Source: Hydractinia symbiolongicarpus
Taxonomy: Eukaryota > Cnidaria > Hydrozoa > Anthoathecata > Hydractiniidae
DNA: 64,000 nucleotides
Assembly: GCF_029227915.1 (NCBI RefSeq)
Contig: NC_079887.1
Span: 23,929,650 to 23,993,649 of the forward strand
Reading direction: 5' to 3'
This document shows, piece after piece, positions 32,130 to 42,939 of this stretch (the stretch's first letter is position 1; every line of letters starts with the position of its first letter). The position numbers and the translations under genes are program-made. The notes beneath the pieces were generated by a model. That model searched no databases, had not been told where the DNA came from, and saw nothing but the letters and a program-made list of their open reading frames with translations.

Positions 32130-33282
32130 GTGTGAAGTGTTTCTTATTGTATTTGATTCATGTTAAAATGCTATGAAGTGATATTTCAGCATTCAGAGAT
32201 TGTAATCTTTGGAAAATTTTCGCTCTGTTTTCACACCTTGTTGTGGAAATGTGCGATGATCGCAGAAACCTCCGATTGTCCTGGTACGATAACGGTTCCA
32301 AAAGTGGTGCTGAAGAACACCTAGAGGGGAAAAAACATTCTCAATTAGCGGCATCGAATTTCCAAGTACGGACATGACTTACTTTTTGAAGTAAAAACTC
32401 GTTTCCATTTAGCGACATGGAATTTCCAAGTCAGGACATGACACACTTTTGAAATAAAATTATATTTCCAATTAGTGACAAAGAAAAGAAGGAATTGTAC
32501 TTGGCGATTTTGGTTTCTTCCTGTATTAAGTTCGAATCCTTCATCTTTTGCATTTGGTATCGGTTAGATTAAGTGAGCGATAAACACGCCTACTATTCGC
32601 ATCGTAGCCGATCTTCATCGACAATTTATTGTTATATCATCCAAGTATTTTATAAGACAATCGTAATTCTTTTTCGGTATTTGTGTTGGTAGCTGTTCCT
32701 CGCAGCAAACCTAGCAGGTGTAAACAAATACTGATATAAATATGAAAACATTTATTATTATCATAAAATTTCACCTGCGTTTAATTCTCTTGTGAAACTA
32801 GTCTACATTGACGTTTGACTTAATATCATCATTCTCTTATTTCTTTCGCTCATTTTCAGCATTGGATTGTGTTTTAACGAATAAGTGCAAATATAGAAAC
32901 CGGTTTTAAGTTAGTTGATTAATAATTTATTAAAAAGATATTTCCACTTAAAGGATACACTTGCATAATATCACTGAAATATACCTTATAATATCAATAT
33001 AGCTTGGTTTTATTGTTTGTGATCTGGTTTTGAAAGCCTTTTGTTTTTGTGACAATAGATCTATTTGCTAGCGTTGTTGTGGCAACAATTATATGAATTT
33101 AAATAAAAATATAACGATTATAACAAATTATAAGTATATTGTAGAAAAATTATAACTGTATTATACTAACTATATACAAGTGTAACCTGGCCGTAAAGAG
33201 TTCTGTGTGTTTTGTTGAAGAAAATGTCGTACAAAGATGCACCTACCTAAGGTAAGTTTTTTAAAAAGAACTTTATCAAACT
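32130..33282. other. Flank with short tandem repeat and 95-bp repeat copy
   Basis: At about 32340-32480 there are two and a half copies of a roughly 60-bp unit with core GGAATTTCCAAGT and GGACATGAC. At 33104-33195 lies an AT-rich block repeated at 36367-36470. No gene seen. Confidence 0.5.
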
Positions 33283-34155
33283 ATGCTTTCGACAATTCGA
33301 AAAAAATTTCATTATGTTTTTACGTTTCACCTTTTGAGATTTGCAAGGATGCAACAGCAAAACGTACCATCACCTATCGGGTTATATTATCAGTCAAGCC
33401 CAAAGTCGTATCCAGAAACGAGCGCTATAACATCACCTTTTAAAAGAAAAAGGGGACGTCCTAGTGGTAAAATTAAAAAAGGCACATACGAATGGTCAGA
33501 TGAGGAAACAAGGAAGTTGTGTAAGGTATGGGAGAAGGAAGACGTGTTATACAACGCAAAACACCCTAAACATTTTGTCAAAGAAGAGAGAGAGAGGGCT
33601 GTTAAACGAATCGTCGATATTTTAAAGTATCGTGATATTGAGTTAAACGAAGCGCAGTTGCTCACAAAGATGACCTCGTTGAGATCGTATTACTGCTTTC
33701 AAAGGAAGAAGGAAAGGCTATCGAAAACAAGTGGCGCCGGGACGTCTGAGGTGTACAAAAGTAATTGGAAATTCTTTAATGATTTATCCTTTTTAAGTGA
33801 TAACGTAGTACCGCGAAAGTCGGTTAGTAATGGAAGTCAACAAGGTGTTAATCGTGATGACAGTGATGATTCTTCTATTGCTTCAAGTTCGTCAAAAACA
33901 GGAAGAAATGTCAGAGATAACACCATGAAGACTACAAATGAAGTTATGGAGGCATTTTTACAACGACTTATAACCCCTCAAGACCCCAAAACGACAGAAC
34001 GAGTTCTATCACATGATGAATCTTTTTGTGAAATGCTGGGAAACATATTAAAGGAGGTTCCAGAGGGTGAATCGAAAGATATGCTTAAGCTCAAAATGCA
34101 TAAAGCTGCTTTGGATGCAAAATATGGAAGGCCGGAACTTGATTCTTCTTTGTAA
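33283..34155 (+). CDS. Transposon-associated MADF/Myb-like DNA-binding protein (Harbinger second ORF)
   Basis: A 290-aa intact frame; the true start may be the Met at 33349 (MQQQNV). A basic AT-hook-like patch (KRKRGRPSGKIKK) precedes a MADF-type domain that begins YEWSDEETRKLCKVWEKEDV and includes KMTSLRSYY. The central part is Ser/Asp-rich, and the C-terminus (LKLKMHKAALDAKYG) looks like a helical BESS-like interaction region. PIF/Harbinger elements usually encode a transposase plus such a Myb/MADF protein needed for nuclear import or DNA binding. Here the partner transposase lies convergently at 34230-35512 and is broken, while this frame is intact. It could also be a domesticated gene. 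Confidence 0.72.
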   Translation: MLSTIRKKFHYVFTFHLLRFARMQQQNVPSPIGLYYQSSPKSYPETSAITSPFKRKRGRPSGKIKKGTYEWSDEETRKLCKVWEKEDVLYNAKHPKHFVKEERERAVKRIVDILKYRDIELNEAQLLTKMTSLRSYYCFQRKKERLSKTSGAGTSEVYKSNWKFFNDLSFLSDNVVPRKSVSNGSQQGVNRDDSDDSSIASSSSKTGRNVRDNTMKTTNEVMEAFLQRLITPQDPKTTERVLSHDESFCEMLGNILKEVPEGESKDMLKLKMHKAALDAKYGRPELDSSL

Positions 34156-34229
34156 GCATTTAGGAGAAATAAAGTGTTTTTAAAATGAATTATATTTCAT
34201 TTTGTAAGATCCCATCTACAGTTTTTCGT

Positions 34230-35512
34230 AGTTAAAACGCACGTTTCCATTGCCAATCAACCTGTCCCCTGTCATAAAATAATCTGTGAGTTCTTGCCTG
34301 ATCTCATCTGCTCGTATTTTCTAAAACTTCTGAGCGCCAATCTCCTCCCGTAACAGGATCTGTTTGTCGCAATAGCCTGGTGGTGTGTAGGAAGAGTTTT
34401 TTCCGCAGCATGTTTTGTATCACTAGAGAGGCGAGAGTGATGGTTTGAAAGTGTTCAACATTCAAGTTTAAACGATTTGAAAATAGTCTAAACCTACTGT
34501 CCCAAACACCAAAAGCATTTTCTGTCGAAATCTAGAAAGTCGACAGTTAAAAATCCTCTTCTCGATGGTAAGATTTCTGTGACTGTACGGCTATATACAA
34601 AACGTGTCAAATTTGAAAGCATCGTTGCCAACAAACAACATTGAAATTTTTTCGGTGATTTAATTGTTGGATAGCCCGGATGGAATGGCAAGTACTGGGG
34701 CGCTGGTAAATTCAATGTATTATTTCGTATCTCTGCATAAATTGGGGAGTTTTTAAAGAATCCCACCATTACTTATTCTTCCCTGACATCCCACGTCGAC
34801 CATCTGCAAACAATAGTCATCATCAACAAAATCAAGTAGCCTTTGTAGTTATAATAATAGTCAGATCCTGTGCCTTTCGGATGTCAAAGTGGTATGTGTT
34901 TGCCATCGACTGCAGCAAAACAATTAGAAAAATTCCATCTGTGTTGGGCATTTCTTATAACTTCAAGTCATTCTTCTTCAGTACTTAAATACTTATCCTT
35001 CAATACTTAATAAATTGCTTTAAAAACTTCAGTAACTATTTTCCTTATTGTTGTTCTATGGATTCAATACTGGTGCATAAGACTTTCATTGTTTCACCGG
35101 AGGCGAGGAAATTTCAAAGTGACAGCGAGCCTTTCCGCAGTGGAAATAGGTTTTCGAAATCGTGTTGTAGGTTTCGTTATTTTCGGCTCAACTAAACTTG
35201 ACAGTTCCTATAAAAATAGTTACAAATATGTAGTTGTACATAATTTGTCGATATGATATCATGATTGAGAATAATAGTGGATACCTCAAATGTTTTTGTG
35301 TTCATACGGAGATATTTTCTGTAGTCGTGTTCATCACTTAAGCGAAGTTCAGAAACAATGTGTGATACGCGCTACGATCGTTTCTTCTACGTAGCCAATC
35401 TTTAATCCATATTTTCTGTTTTCAGTTTCTTCTTTCAGGGATTAGTTGAAGGCATTAACTAATGTTAAACGCATGCGTTGAGAAGAAGTAATGTTGTCGT
35501 TTCCTCATCCAT
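34230..35512 (-). pseudogene. PIF/Harbinger transposase pseudogene
   Basis: ATG at 35512. Exon 1 ends in RKYLRMNTKTFE at 35285; a 77-bp GT..AG intron follows; exon 2 starts at 35207 (ELSSLVEPKIT) and includes STAERLAVTLKFLASGET. After that, frame shifts and stops accumulate: FAAVDGKHIPL, GSDYYYNYKGY, FFKNSPIYAEIRNNTLNLP and ENAFGVWDSRF-like segments lie in order in several frames. These are the conserved blocks of Harbinger DDE transposases. There are also early stops in exon 1. Not functional. Confidence 0.8.
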
Positions 35513-35545
35513 CACAACAAAGTTAATACATAATCATTTACTTAA

Positions 35546-36292
35546 CCCTATTCGGTCCGGGGGGGGGGGGCGGATTCCGCCCCCCCTGACGGTTTTTTTT
35601 TAATAACTCCTGATTGCTTTGTTATATGGCTATGATACTTACTGAGTTTCAACATTTATCTATTAGACACCTGCATGCTAATTTTTTAGGTCCCATACCT
35701 TTCAGAGGCTTTGATATTGGCCATTACTCGAAACTACCCCTAAAAATCTTTATGAAATCCTTATAATGGGGAAAATATAATAACTCCTGTTAGGATTATC
35801 CTTAGAACTTGAAACTTGCAACACAACTTTATTTCATCAAGAAGAATCATTTTGAATAATTTGAACACGTGATTAATCCGATCTCCCAATTTTGTCGGAT
35901 TTCACCCGAAAATCGGAAAAAACGGATTTTCGGGCAATTTTTGGCAATTTCTTATCCGATCCATGTAAAAACCGGAAGATATGTTAAATAACTTTTATTT
36001 AGCTTTCAGAAACTTCAAACAGAATGTAAAAATTCGCTCTATAACGAAAGTAATTATATTTTAAGCAGATAGTGGCATTTTTGACAATTTTCAAGCTTCT
36101 GATGACGTCACAGAAAATGTGCTGACGCAAGCAAAAGTTTATTGGCGCCATTTTGTTCCTTTTATGACGTACTATAAGTGTGCCAAGTTTGATTCAATTT
36201 GAACAATCCTATGAAAAGTTATTGAGGGGGGGGGGGCGGAATCCGCCCCCCCCCGGTCATAGTATGTTCGAAAAACCCCGGACCGAATAGGG
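35546..36292. mobile_element. piggyBac-type MITE
   Basis: 747 bp flanked by TTAA on both sides (35542-35545, 36293-36296). Terminal inverted repeats begin CCCTATTCGGTCCGGGG on the left and end CCCCGGACCGAATAGGG on the right. TTAA targets and CCY-starting ends are diagnostic of piggyBac. Subterminal G-runs meet C-runs around CGGATTCCG (left) and CGGAATCCG (right), each forming a GC hairpin. No coding capacity. Confidence 0.88.
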
Positions 36293-36771
36293 TTAAAATA
36301 TGCTCAATTTATATTAGTCAGACTTTTACATGAAATATTAGAAATAAAATTATATGAAACTAAATGAATTTATAACGATATTATAACAAATTATAAGTAT
36401 ATTGTAGAAAACTTATAACTGTATTATAGAATATAATTAATGATATTAGACAAGTGTATCCTGATCTTAAGGACAATTTCGAATACACCTATTAAACATT
36501 TCGTGTTTCATTATTATTTCGCACTACGGAAGGGAACTGGGTTCTAAAAAGTAGTGTCCGATAGAATCTTTTTTGTGCTATTCTTAGTTAAACTTGATGA
36601 AAACGAAGTATAAAAAACACGCTTACATTTATCTATCTGCACAAAAATCTTCTATTTCAAGAATTTCAAGAATTATTTATAATCTCAAGTGTAAACTGTG
36701 CTGTTATTGGCTGTTTTAATAGCACTAAGTCTATGTTACATTACCGCCAGTTTTTGCAATAATAAGAGATA

Positions 36772-37139
36772 CTAGTCGTTAACCCACAGGAAAAATCCAC
36801 GGGGGCGTCCGTCCTTTATATATCGCATTTCGTGTTTCCGTAAGAGACAGACAAACACACAGACGACGGCTATTATTATAGAGACTAGTCGTTAACCCGT
36901 GAAAAAATCCACAGGGTCGCCCGTCCTTTATATATAGCATTTCGTGTTTTCGTAACAAAAAGAAAAACAGACGCACGAACAGACAGACGGACGACGGCTA
37001 TTATTAAAGAGACTAGTCGTTAACCCGTGGAAAAAATCACGGGGCCGCCTGTCCTTTATATATCACATTTCTTGTTTCCGTTACGGGACGCGGTAATCCT
37101 TTTGAACACATAGACAAAATACGGCTATTATAATAGAAA
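36772..37139 (-). mobile_element. Tandem array of three short Helitron-type elements
   Basis: Three head-to-tail copies (36772-36884, 36885-37012, 37013-37139), read on the minus strand. Each begins with TCTCT..AATAATAGCCGT (the third TTTCT), has a short GTCTGT-type tract and TTTCGTGTTTCC-like middle, and ends near GACTAG after a CCCGTGG hairpin that is partly degraded. Copies abut with no spacer. Confidence 0.72.
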
Positions 37140-38531
37140 CTAGCCGGGAGACCCACGTCGAAACGCCGGGTTTAGCCACAAGTAAATGTGTGACTCGGCG
37201 TTGAGCACTCTGTGGAGCGCTTAATAAGAGCCGTAAACTGTGCCACACATTCAGGTGGAGCGCTTTAGTACAGCCATATAGTGTGTAGAAAATCAAGTGA
37301 AATGCACACAACTTTATGGTGTTTCCGGTGAAATATATTTTTCAAAAAATAACTTTCGACAACTTAGGTAAAATGAAAACATAGATTACAGTTCATTGTT
37401 ATCCCGTTATAGCAAACGCAGCTGGCAACCTTCTTTATTTTTTCAGGGAATGTTCCCGGTAAAAGTTCAAAAAAATGTTAAGCTGAGCGCTTAGTATAGG
37501 TAAACAATGTGTAGTTTTTACTGTACAAAACGTTATCACAAACTTTGGTTAAACAGAAAAACAGGGAACAGCCCGTTGTCAACACCGGACTAAACGCTTA
37601 GTACAGGTAGACTGTTAGCGCTTAGTATAGTTAAACAATGCGACAAATCCATATAGGTGTAATACTCTTTTCTGTAAAACTTCAGTTAAACAGAAACACA
37701 GGAAACAGCCTGGTCGTTAACACCAGACTGAGCACCTAAGAGTTAAACCGTGTCATTCATAGGGCTAATACTATTTTCCAAAAATCTTTGTTGCTTTTGT
37801 TTTAAAAGAAATCAGGAAACAGCCGACGTTACCCAGTCTAGGGTTAAAAACTGTGGCCACCTGACTTTATTTAACATAATTACTTAAGGATTTGTTGGTA
37901 GCCAAACTGTATTTGGCTACTTTCACTTTTTCGCCAGAGGTAGCTAAAAAGTGAAAGTACCCAGCTAGGTAGACCCAACTTCAACATAAAAATAAATAAC
38001 AATATACCAAACTGAAAAAAACTTTAAAAGAATAGGAATAAAAATAAAGATAGGTATAGCTAGCTGCTTAAAATTTACGTTTTGTAGCTAGCCAAAAACT
38101 TAAAATTGGTTTAAGATTGATACGCAGCTAAAAAACGTGATGAAATATTCACCTTAACATGTGAAAACATATAGAAACTAAATAATCCTAGGACAGAATA
38201 AGATGCAAAGTACTCAGAAGAAAAAAGGAGTAAAAGGAGATCTACAAATTTCAAACATCACTTCCAAACGAAAATACCCTTCGCAAACATAGTATGTTTT
38301 CTCCGTCGGCATGTTGAGGCTGCGAAGAACTTGGATTGGTTATTAGTGAAAATAGAGTCTCGTGATTGGTCTAATATGCGTGAGCGGTCAAAAAAAGGAC
38401 GGTAAACAAGCGGGGTCTGGCGGGATATGAAATAAAGCAGCAGGGCTGCGGGGATTTTTTGCGGGTCTCGCTACTTGCGACGCCATGTTGCGCAGAAACA
38501 GACAGATAGAATACGGCTATTACTAAAGAGA
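37140..38531 (-). mobile_element. 1.4-kb Helitron-type element (copy 1)
   Basis: Read on the minus strand, it starts TCTCTTTAGTAATAGCCGTA and ends with a degraded CCCGGCG hairpin then CCCGGCTAG. The interior has about 100-bp internal repeats around GTTTAACTGTACTAAGCGCT and an AGCTAGGT-rich segment shared with 42940-44369. No transposase; non-autonomous. Confidence 0.7.
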
Positions 38532-39605
38532 AGAATATTGTTTCCTTATCCTCTCTAAAATCCGTCCGTGGTACCGATTTTTCTATTTTTGTACTATATA
38601 ACAACAGTCAAGCGTGTATTTGAACGACAAAACATAACCTTCATAAGCATATTGCAAGCCAAAAAAAATGAATTAATTAAACTATAGCATTCTTAATACC
38701 TTTTTTAGCCAATTTTACTTTTTTTTCTGTATGCACCACAAGAAATGTTTTATCTTCTTTTCTGTTTCTCCTGCTTGGTCTGTCTCTGTGTTCATAGACG
38801 GAGTCGAACATATTCAGTACATGCTTTCTTTAGTCTCAGGTGTTACAGTATATGAAAAATGTTAAAAGGTTCTTATCAATTCATATTTAGCGTCTAAGAG
38901 CCGGTTTTCACACAGCAGTATTTTGCGCCGAATTGTAAAAAGCGCCGTGGCTTTTATGGCATATGCCGAAACCAATTCCATATGACGTTCACATGAAAAT
39001 CGGCCTTAAACATACTAACTCATTAAAAGCACAGAAGAAATAATTTGAATATAATATAATTTCTATTGGCAACATTTTTGCAGGAAATAAAAATGAGAAA
39101 AAAGAAAAAATGTTTAAAACAACTGACAAAAAACAGTAATTCCTGGGAAAGGATTACCCAAACAAATTTCGTTTCAGTGTTTTTATCAATGATTCACATT
39201 TCTTGGTAAAAGAACGGCTCATTATTACGTCTTGTTGTTATGCTGCGGAACTAATCATATATGGTTATTTAATCTCAGAATACATGCAATTAATAATTAT
39301 GTAAATTATCCCTTCTTTTAAAAATCCCTTTCATTGTTAATTGCGTAAAACAAAAATGGTGGGTAAAACTATTCAACAAATGTCACTACGTGCTTAATTG
39401 TGTTCATAAAAATTATCATTAGGTTGCCCATTGCCAAGCAATTGTTACCACATTCATTATATATTCAATCATATTCAAATTAAATATAATGGCTCCTTTA
39501 TTTTTTACGGAAATAGTTTATTTATATTTATATTTTATGTTTCATGTTAAAAAATTACAACTCTTTTTTAGATGATGTTCTCATAAGTTTGCACTGATTG
39601 GACGC
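38532..39605. other. Intergenic, no gene seen
   Basis: AT-rich sequence between the Helitron array and the 14-bp satellite; nothing recognisable. Confidence 0.5.
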
Positions 39606-40030
39606 ATATAATCTCTCTCGTATAATCGCTCTCGTATAATCGCTCTCGTATAATCGAATTCGTATAATCGATCTCGTATAATAGCTCTCGTATAATCGAT
39701 CTCGTATATTCGCTCTCGTATAATCGCTCTCGTATAATCGCTCTCGTATAATCGAATTCGTATAATCGCTCTCGTATAATAGCTCTCGTATAATCGATCT
39801 CGTATATTCGCTCTCGTATAATCGCTCTCGTATAATCGCTCTCGTATAATCGCGCTCGTATAATCGCTCTCGTATAATCGCGCTCGTATAATCGCTCTCG
39901 TATAATCGCTCTCGTATAATCGATCTCATATAATCGCGCTCGTATAATCGCTCTCGTATAATCGCTCTCGTATAATCGATCTCATATAATCGCTTTTGTA
40001 TAATTGCTCTCGTATAATCCTGCTCGCATT
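39606..40030. repeat. 14-bp satellite (CGCTCTCGTATAAT)n
   Basis: About 30 units of CGCTCTCGTATAAT with variants at the first bases (CGAATT, CGATCT, AGCTCT) and TATATT. Three units make a 42-bp in-frame period, so a minus-strand open frame of repeated IIRERLYESDYT appears; this is most likely a by-product of composition. Confidence 0.95.
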
Positions 40031-40773
40031 GTGCGTGTTCGTATCGTTTCGCTACACGGGTGGTTCATATTTTTTTGTTTTTATTTTATAGCTACTTCAA
40101 TCCCATTGGCTTTTCGCGGTCGAATGACTTTTCATCACTAAGTTTTTTTTAAAAATTAAAATGCAAGTCTTCATGTTTATCTCATTCATGTCGTTCATAT
40201 CCTCTAAACAAGTGGCTTTATCATAATTTCATCTTGACATTTTTTTAATGTCATCAGACTATTTCCCATGTCCTTTTTACTTCACTAATTATTGTTTAAA
40301 TTAATTTGAAAATGAAGCCGCATTGAAGTAATGATGGTCATTTAAAAGTAATTAACGATATATTCAGAACGACAAAACACGACATAACAATGTTGGTTCA
40401 AACTTTGGTGTTAAACTAAGGTTTTACATTACAACATTGTTAATCCACAAAAATAAACCATGTCACAAAGTCCCCAAAATTTGAAAAAATGACCATGTGA
40501 GTGACCACGTGAAAGTTGGAATCTAACCAAATAACCTAAGATCCTAAGTCCACTGCAAACTTTGACAATTTATTTTATATGGAAGACGCCTAAAAAACCA
40601 CTTGTGGGGCGAACTTCAAAATTTGCCAACTTGTCGAAATGAATCTCGTCATTAGCTCAATAAATAGAAAACAAAGCGTCTCAAAACTCAAATTTTTCTT
40701 ATTATTCTGTGAGACGTACTGTCGGTATGTTTAACACCTTTAATAACAGAAAGCCCTTAGAAAATTGATGCGC
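40031..40773. other. Intergenic, 3' flank of glycosyltransferase-like gene
   Basis: Nothing recognisable apart from the poly(A) signal candidate. Confidence 0.5.
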
Positions 40774-41703
40774 TTAGCAAAATGTCCAATCCGTATGATT
40801 TTTAGGTCGACATTTTACATCACATGGGGTCCCTTTATTTACAATGCAAGGTCGAACACATCCAACAAATGTGAAATCATCAGATCTCTTCGTTGGAAAC
40901 GGTACACTTCCTTCGTAATTCTTACAAAGATAAGCATCGTGTTGTAAGGTATCCAATTTCACTAATGGCCAAACATGTCTAGCTAAGACTGTTTGGTCGC
41001 TAGATTTGGCAGCTTCTGCACTTCCAGTCCTTTTTGCAGCATTATGCAAAACCCGATCGACAATTTTGCGGCCTAACCCTCTATTCATAGCATTTAGGAA
41101 GCCCCACATGCCACCTAAAATTACAGTTCCATGCTGAACATGATCCCGCATAACATGCATGATGTGACCACTTGTCAGCCATTCCCTTACTGCATCTTCT
41201 TCTCTTTTTAGGATTGGCGAGTCTAGATCTCTGACGCACACAATATCGACAGTGTCATCTGCTAATGGAAAGAATCTCCATACTCTACCATCGATTGAGG
41301 TGATATCTCCGTACAATGGTATTTTTGAAACATCAAAAAATTTTAGATTGTCAAATTTAGAAGTATGATTTTTGATATATTCTTTGCTAAGTGCTTTATC
41401 GTGGTAAATTCGAACTATCCAGTCATGGTATAAATTACTTTCCTTTGCTTCTTTAGCAACCATTCCAATGAGATATCCCCATTTTCTTGCCGAATCTTTA
41501 CCAAATATGGAATAGGAAAGAACCAATTTTGTATTGAATCCTTTTTCGTTTTTTCTACCAACAATTAGTGAAATTACTTGCGTGCGATTAAAAGGAGTTA
41601 TCACTGTTGTGTTTTTGTAAAAATTTGATGTGAACAAAATCAAGCTTACAATGATAAGAAGAAGAAGTGCAAAAATTTTTTTTTGTAGCATGGCTGGTTG
41701 CAA
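40774..41703 (-). CDS. Type II membrane glycosyltransferase-like protein
   Basis: A 309-aa single-exon frame. A short N-terminus and a transmembrane segment at about 10-27 (IFALLLLIIVSLILF) indicate a Golgi-type signal anchor. The lumenal domain has VWRFFPLADDTVDIVCVRDLDSP, where DLD at 159-161 reads as a DXD metal/nucleotide-sugar motif. GGMWGF (197-202) and SSDQTVL (234-240) fit later catalytic blocks. N-glycosylation sites occur at the start of the lumenal region and Cys-rich residues at the C-terminus. The exact donor and acceptor sugars are unknown. A 3' splice site (TTTCTCTAG) lies about 21 bases upstream of the ATG; a matching donor at about 42361 ends a possible non-coding exon. Minus-strand AATAAA at 40574-40569. 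Confidence 0.78.
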   Translation of the reverse strand: MQPAMLQKKIFALLLLIIVSLILFTSNFYKNTTVITPFNRTQVISLIVGRKNEKGFNTKLVLSYSIFGKDSARKWGYLIGMVAKEAKESNLYHDWIVRIYHDKALSKEYIKNHTSKFDNLKFFDVSKIPLYGDITSIDGRVWRFFPLADDTVDIVCVRDLDSPILKREEDAVREWLTSGHIMHVMRDHVQHGTVILGGMWGFLNAMNRGLGRKIVDRVLHNAAKRTGSAEAAKSSDQTVLARHVWPLVKLDTLQHDAYLCKNYEGSVPFPTKRSDDFTFVGCVRPCIVNKGTPCDVKCRPKNHTDWTFC

Positions 41704-42360
41704 TTAAGTCACCTAGAGAAATATAGAATAAGTTACAAGAATCATTTTTGTTTTCTTTCTGCCTCACATTGATATAGGAAAATGAATACAGTTTGTAAAT
41801 TCTAAGACATCACAAAGAAATTTTTAAATATGTTTTACATGCAATTAACGACTTATTTGGTCACATCACATCCTACAATCAAATCTGAAACATGGTGGAC
41901 AAGCAAAAAGTTAAATAACATTAACCGTAATAATCATTTCACTAAAACAGTACATTTAAGATGGAATTGATTTTTGCAACTAAGAGAATATAATTACATC
42001 AACTAATATATGTAGGATCCCGCTACAAACTACAATAAAACAATGCAGAGGACTCCGTAAGTATACGAAAAGTAGGTTGAAGTAGATTGCGTTTATACTG
42101 GTTAAGTTTCGAAAGTTCAAGATTAATCACACACGAATTCTAATGTTTTTTAATCAAATTTTTAACACAAAAGTTTCTCTGCGTACTCTTAGTATTAAAC
42201 ACAAGTTTGGTGAGAAAGTTTTTTAGAATGTAAGAACGATTGAAGTGGTCTTAGAAATTAAAAAAATTAACGTTTCATATTTTGTAGTTGTGACGGAGAA
42301 AGAGATCGTGCGAAAACATAGAGAGTTTATTTCAAAATGAAAATGATTTTTAAACTTACC

Positions 42361-42430
42361 CTACAAGAACTGCTATGGTCTTTCAGTCAACGCAATATCG
42401 TGGAAAGAATAAAATAGATTGATCGCTGAC
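42361..42430 (-). other. Possible 5'UTR exon of the glycosyltransferase-like gene
   Basis: On the minus strand, CTTGTAGG is followed by GTAAGTTT, a strong donor. The next acceptor is TTTCTCTAG just before the start codon near 41713. This pairing is inferred only from splice consensus. Confidence 0.4.
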
Positions 42431-42939
42431 CTTTAAAAAAAGAAAATAAATTGCAAATACAAGTTTGTTAACATTTTAACTAACTCGTTACAAATACGAT
42501 CATTATTGCCAACCTCTTGTTTAATTATTCCAATTAACGACATTCTGAATAAGCGTTGAATTTGATTGGAAGTGAGATTCTGTGTTAATTAACTTGAACA
42601 ATTTTTTTCTAAAGTGCAACACTTTGCTATTTTTAAAATGGCGGCACAACAGTATTTCACTGCAGTTTTCCTTTGAAAAGATTTTTAAAACGCATCAAAA
42701 CTTAAGGTTTTAAACTTGTTTTAATATTGCATGTCAACATCAGCTGCAAAGAGTGAACAATTTTGATTAAATTTTGAAACATTTATTATTGAAAGAGAGA
42801 TGACATTTTTTTGAATGTTTTCTCAGTAAGCTTTTGCTATCACCCAGCACCCAAGTTCACACCAACTCTAAATTTTAAAAAAACAAGATAAATTACTAAT
42901 TGTAACAACAGAAAGAAAAAAAAAGTAACAATAGAACTA

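Larger units (their letters stand above)
33104..36470 (+). repeat. AT-rich ~95-bp direct repeats around Harbinger region
   Basis: Copies at 33104-33195 and 36367-36470 share ATTATAACAAATTATAAGTA, TATTGTAGAAAA and TATAACTGTATTATA, then ACAAGTGTA.CCTG. They are direct, not inverted, and bracket the MADF gene, the dead transposase and the piggyBac MITE. Confidence 0.6.

Noticed and set aside
36772-37139. Possible CRISPR-like array of regularly spaced repeats
   Set aside because: Repeats are whole transposon copies of 113-128 bp in a eukaryotic genome with no unique spacers.
39555-39929. 124-aa frame of IIRERLYESDYT repeats
   Set aside because: Translation of the 14-bp satellite; the frame stays open because three units make 42 bp.
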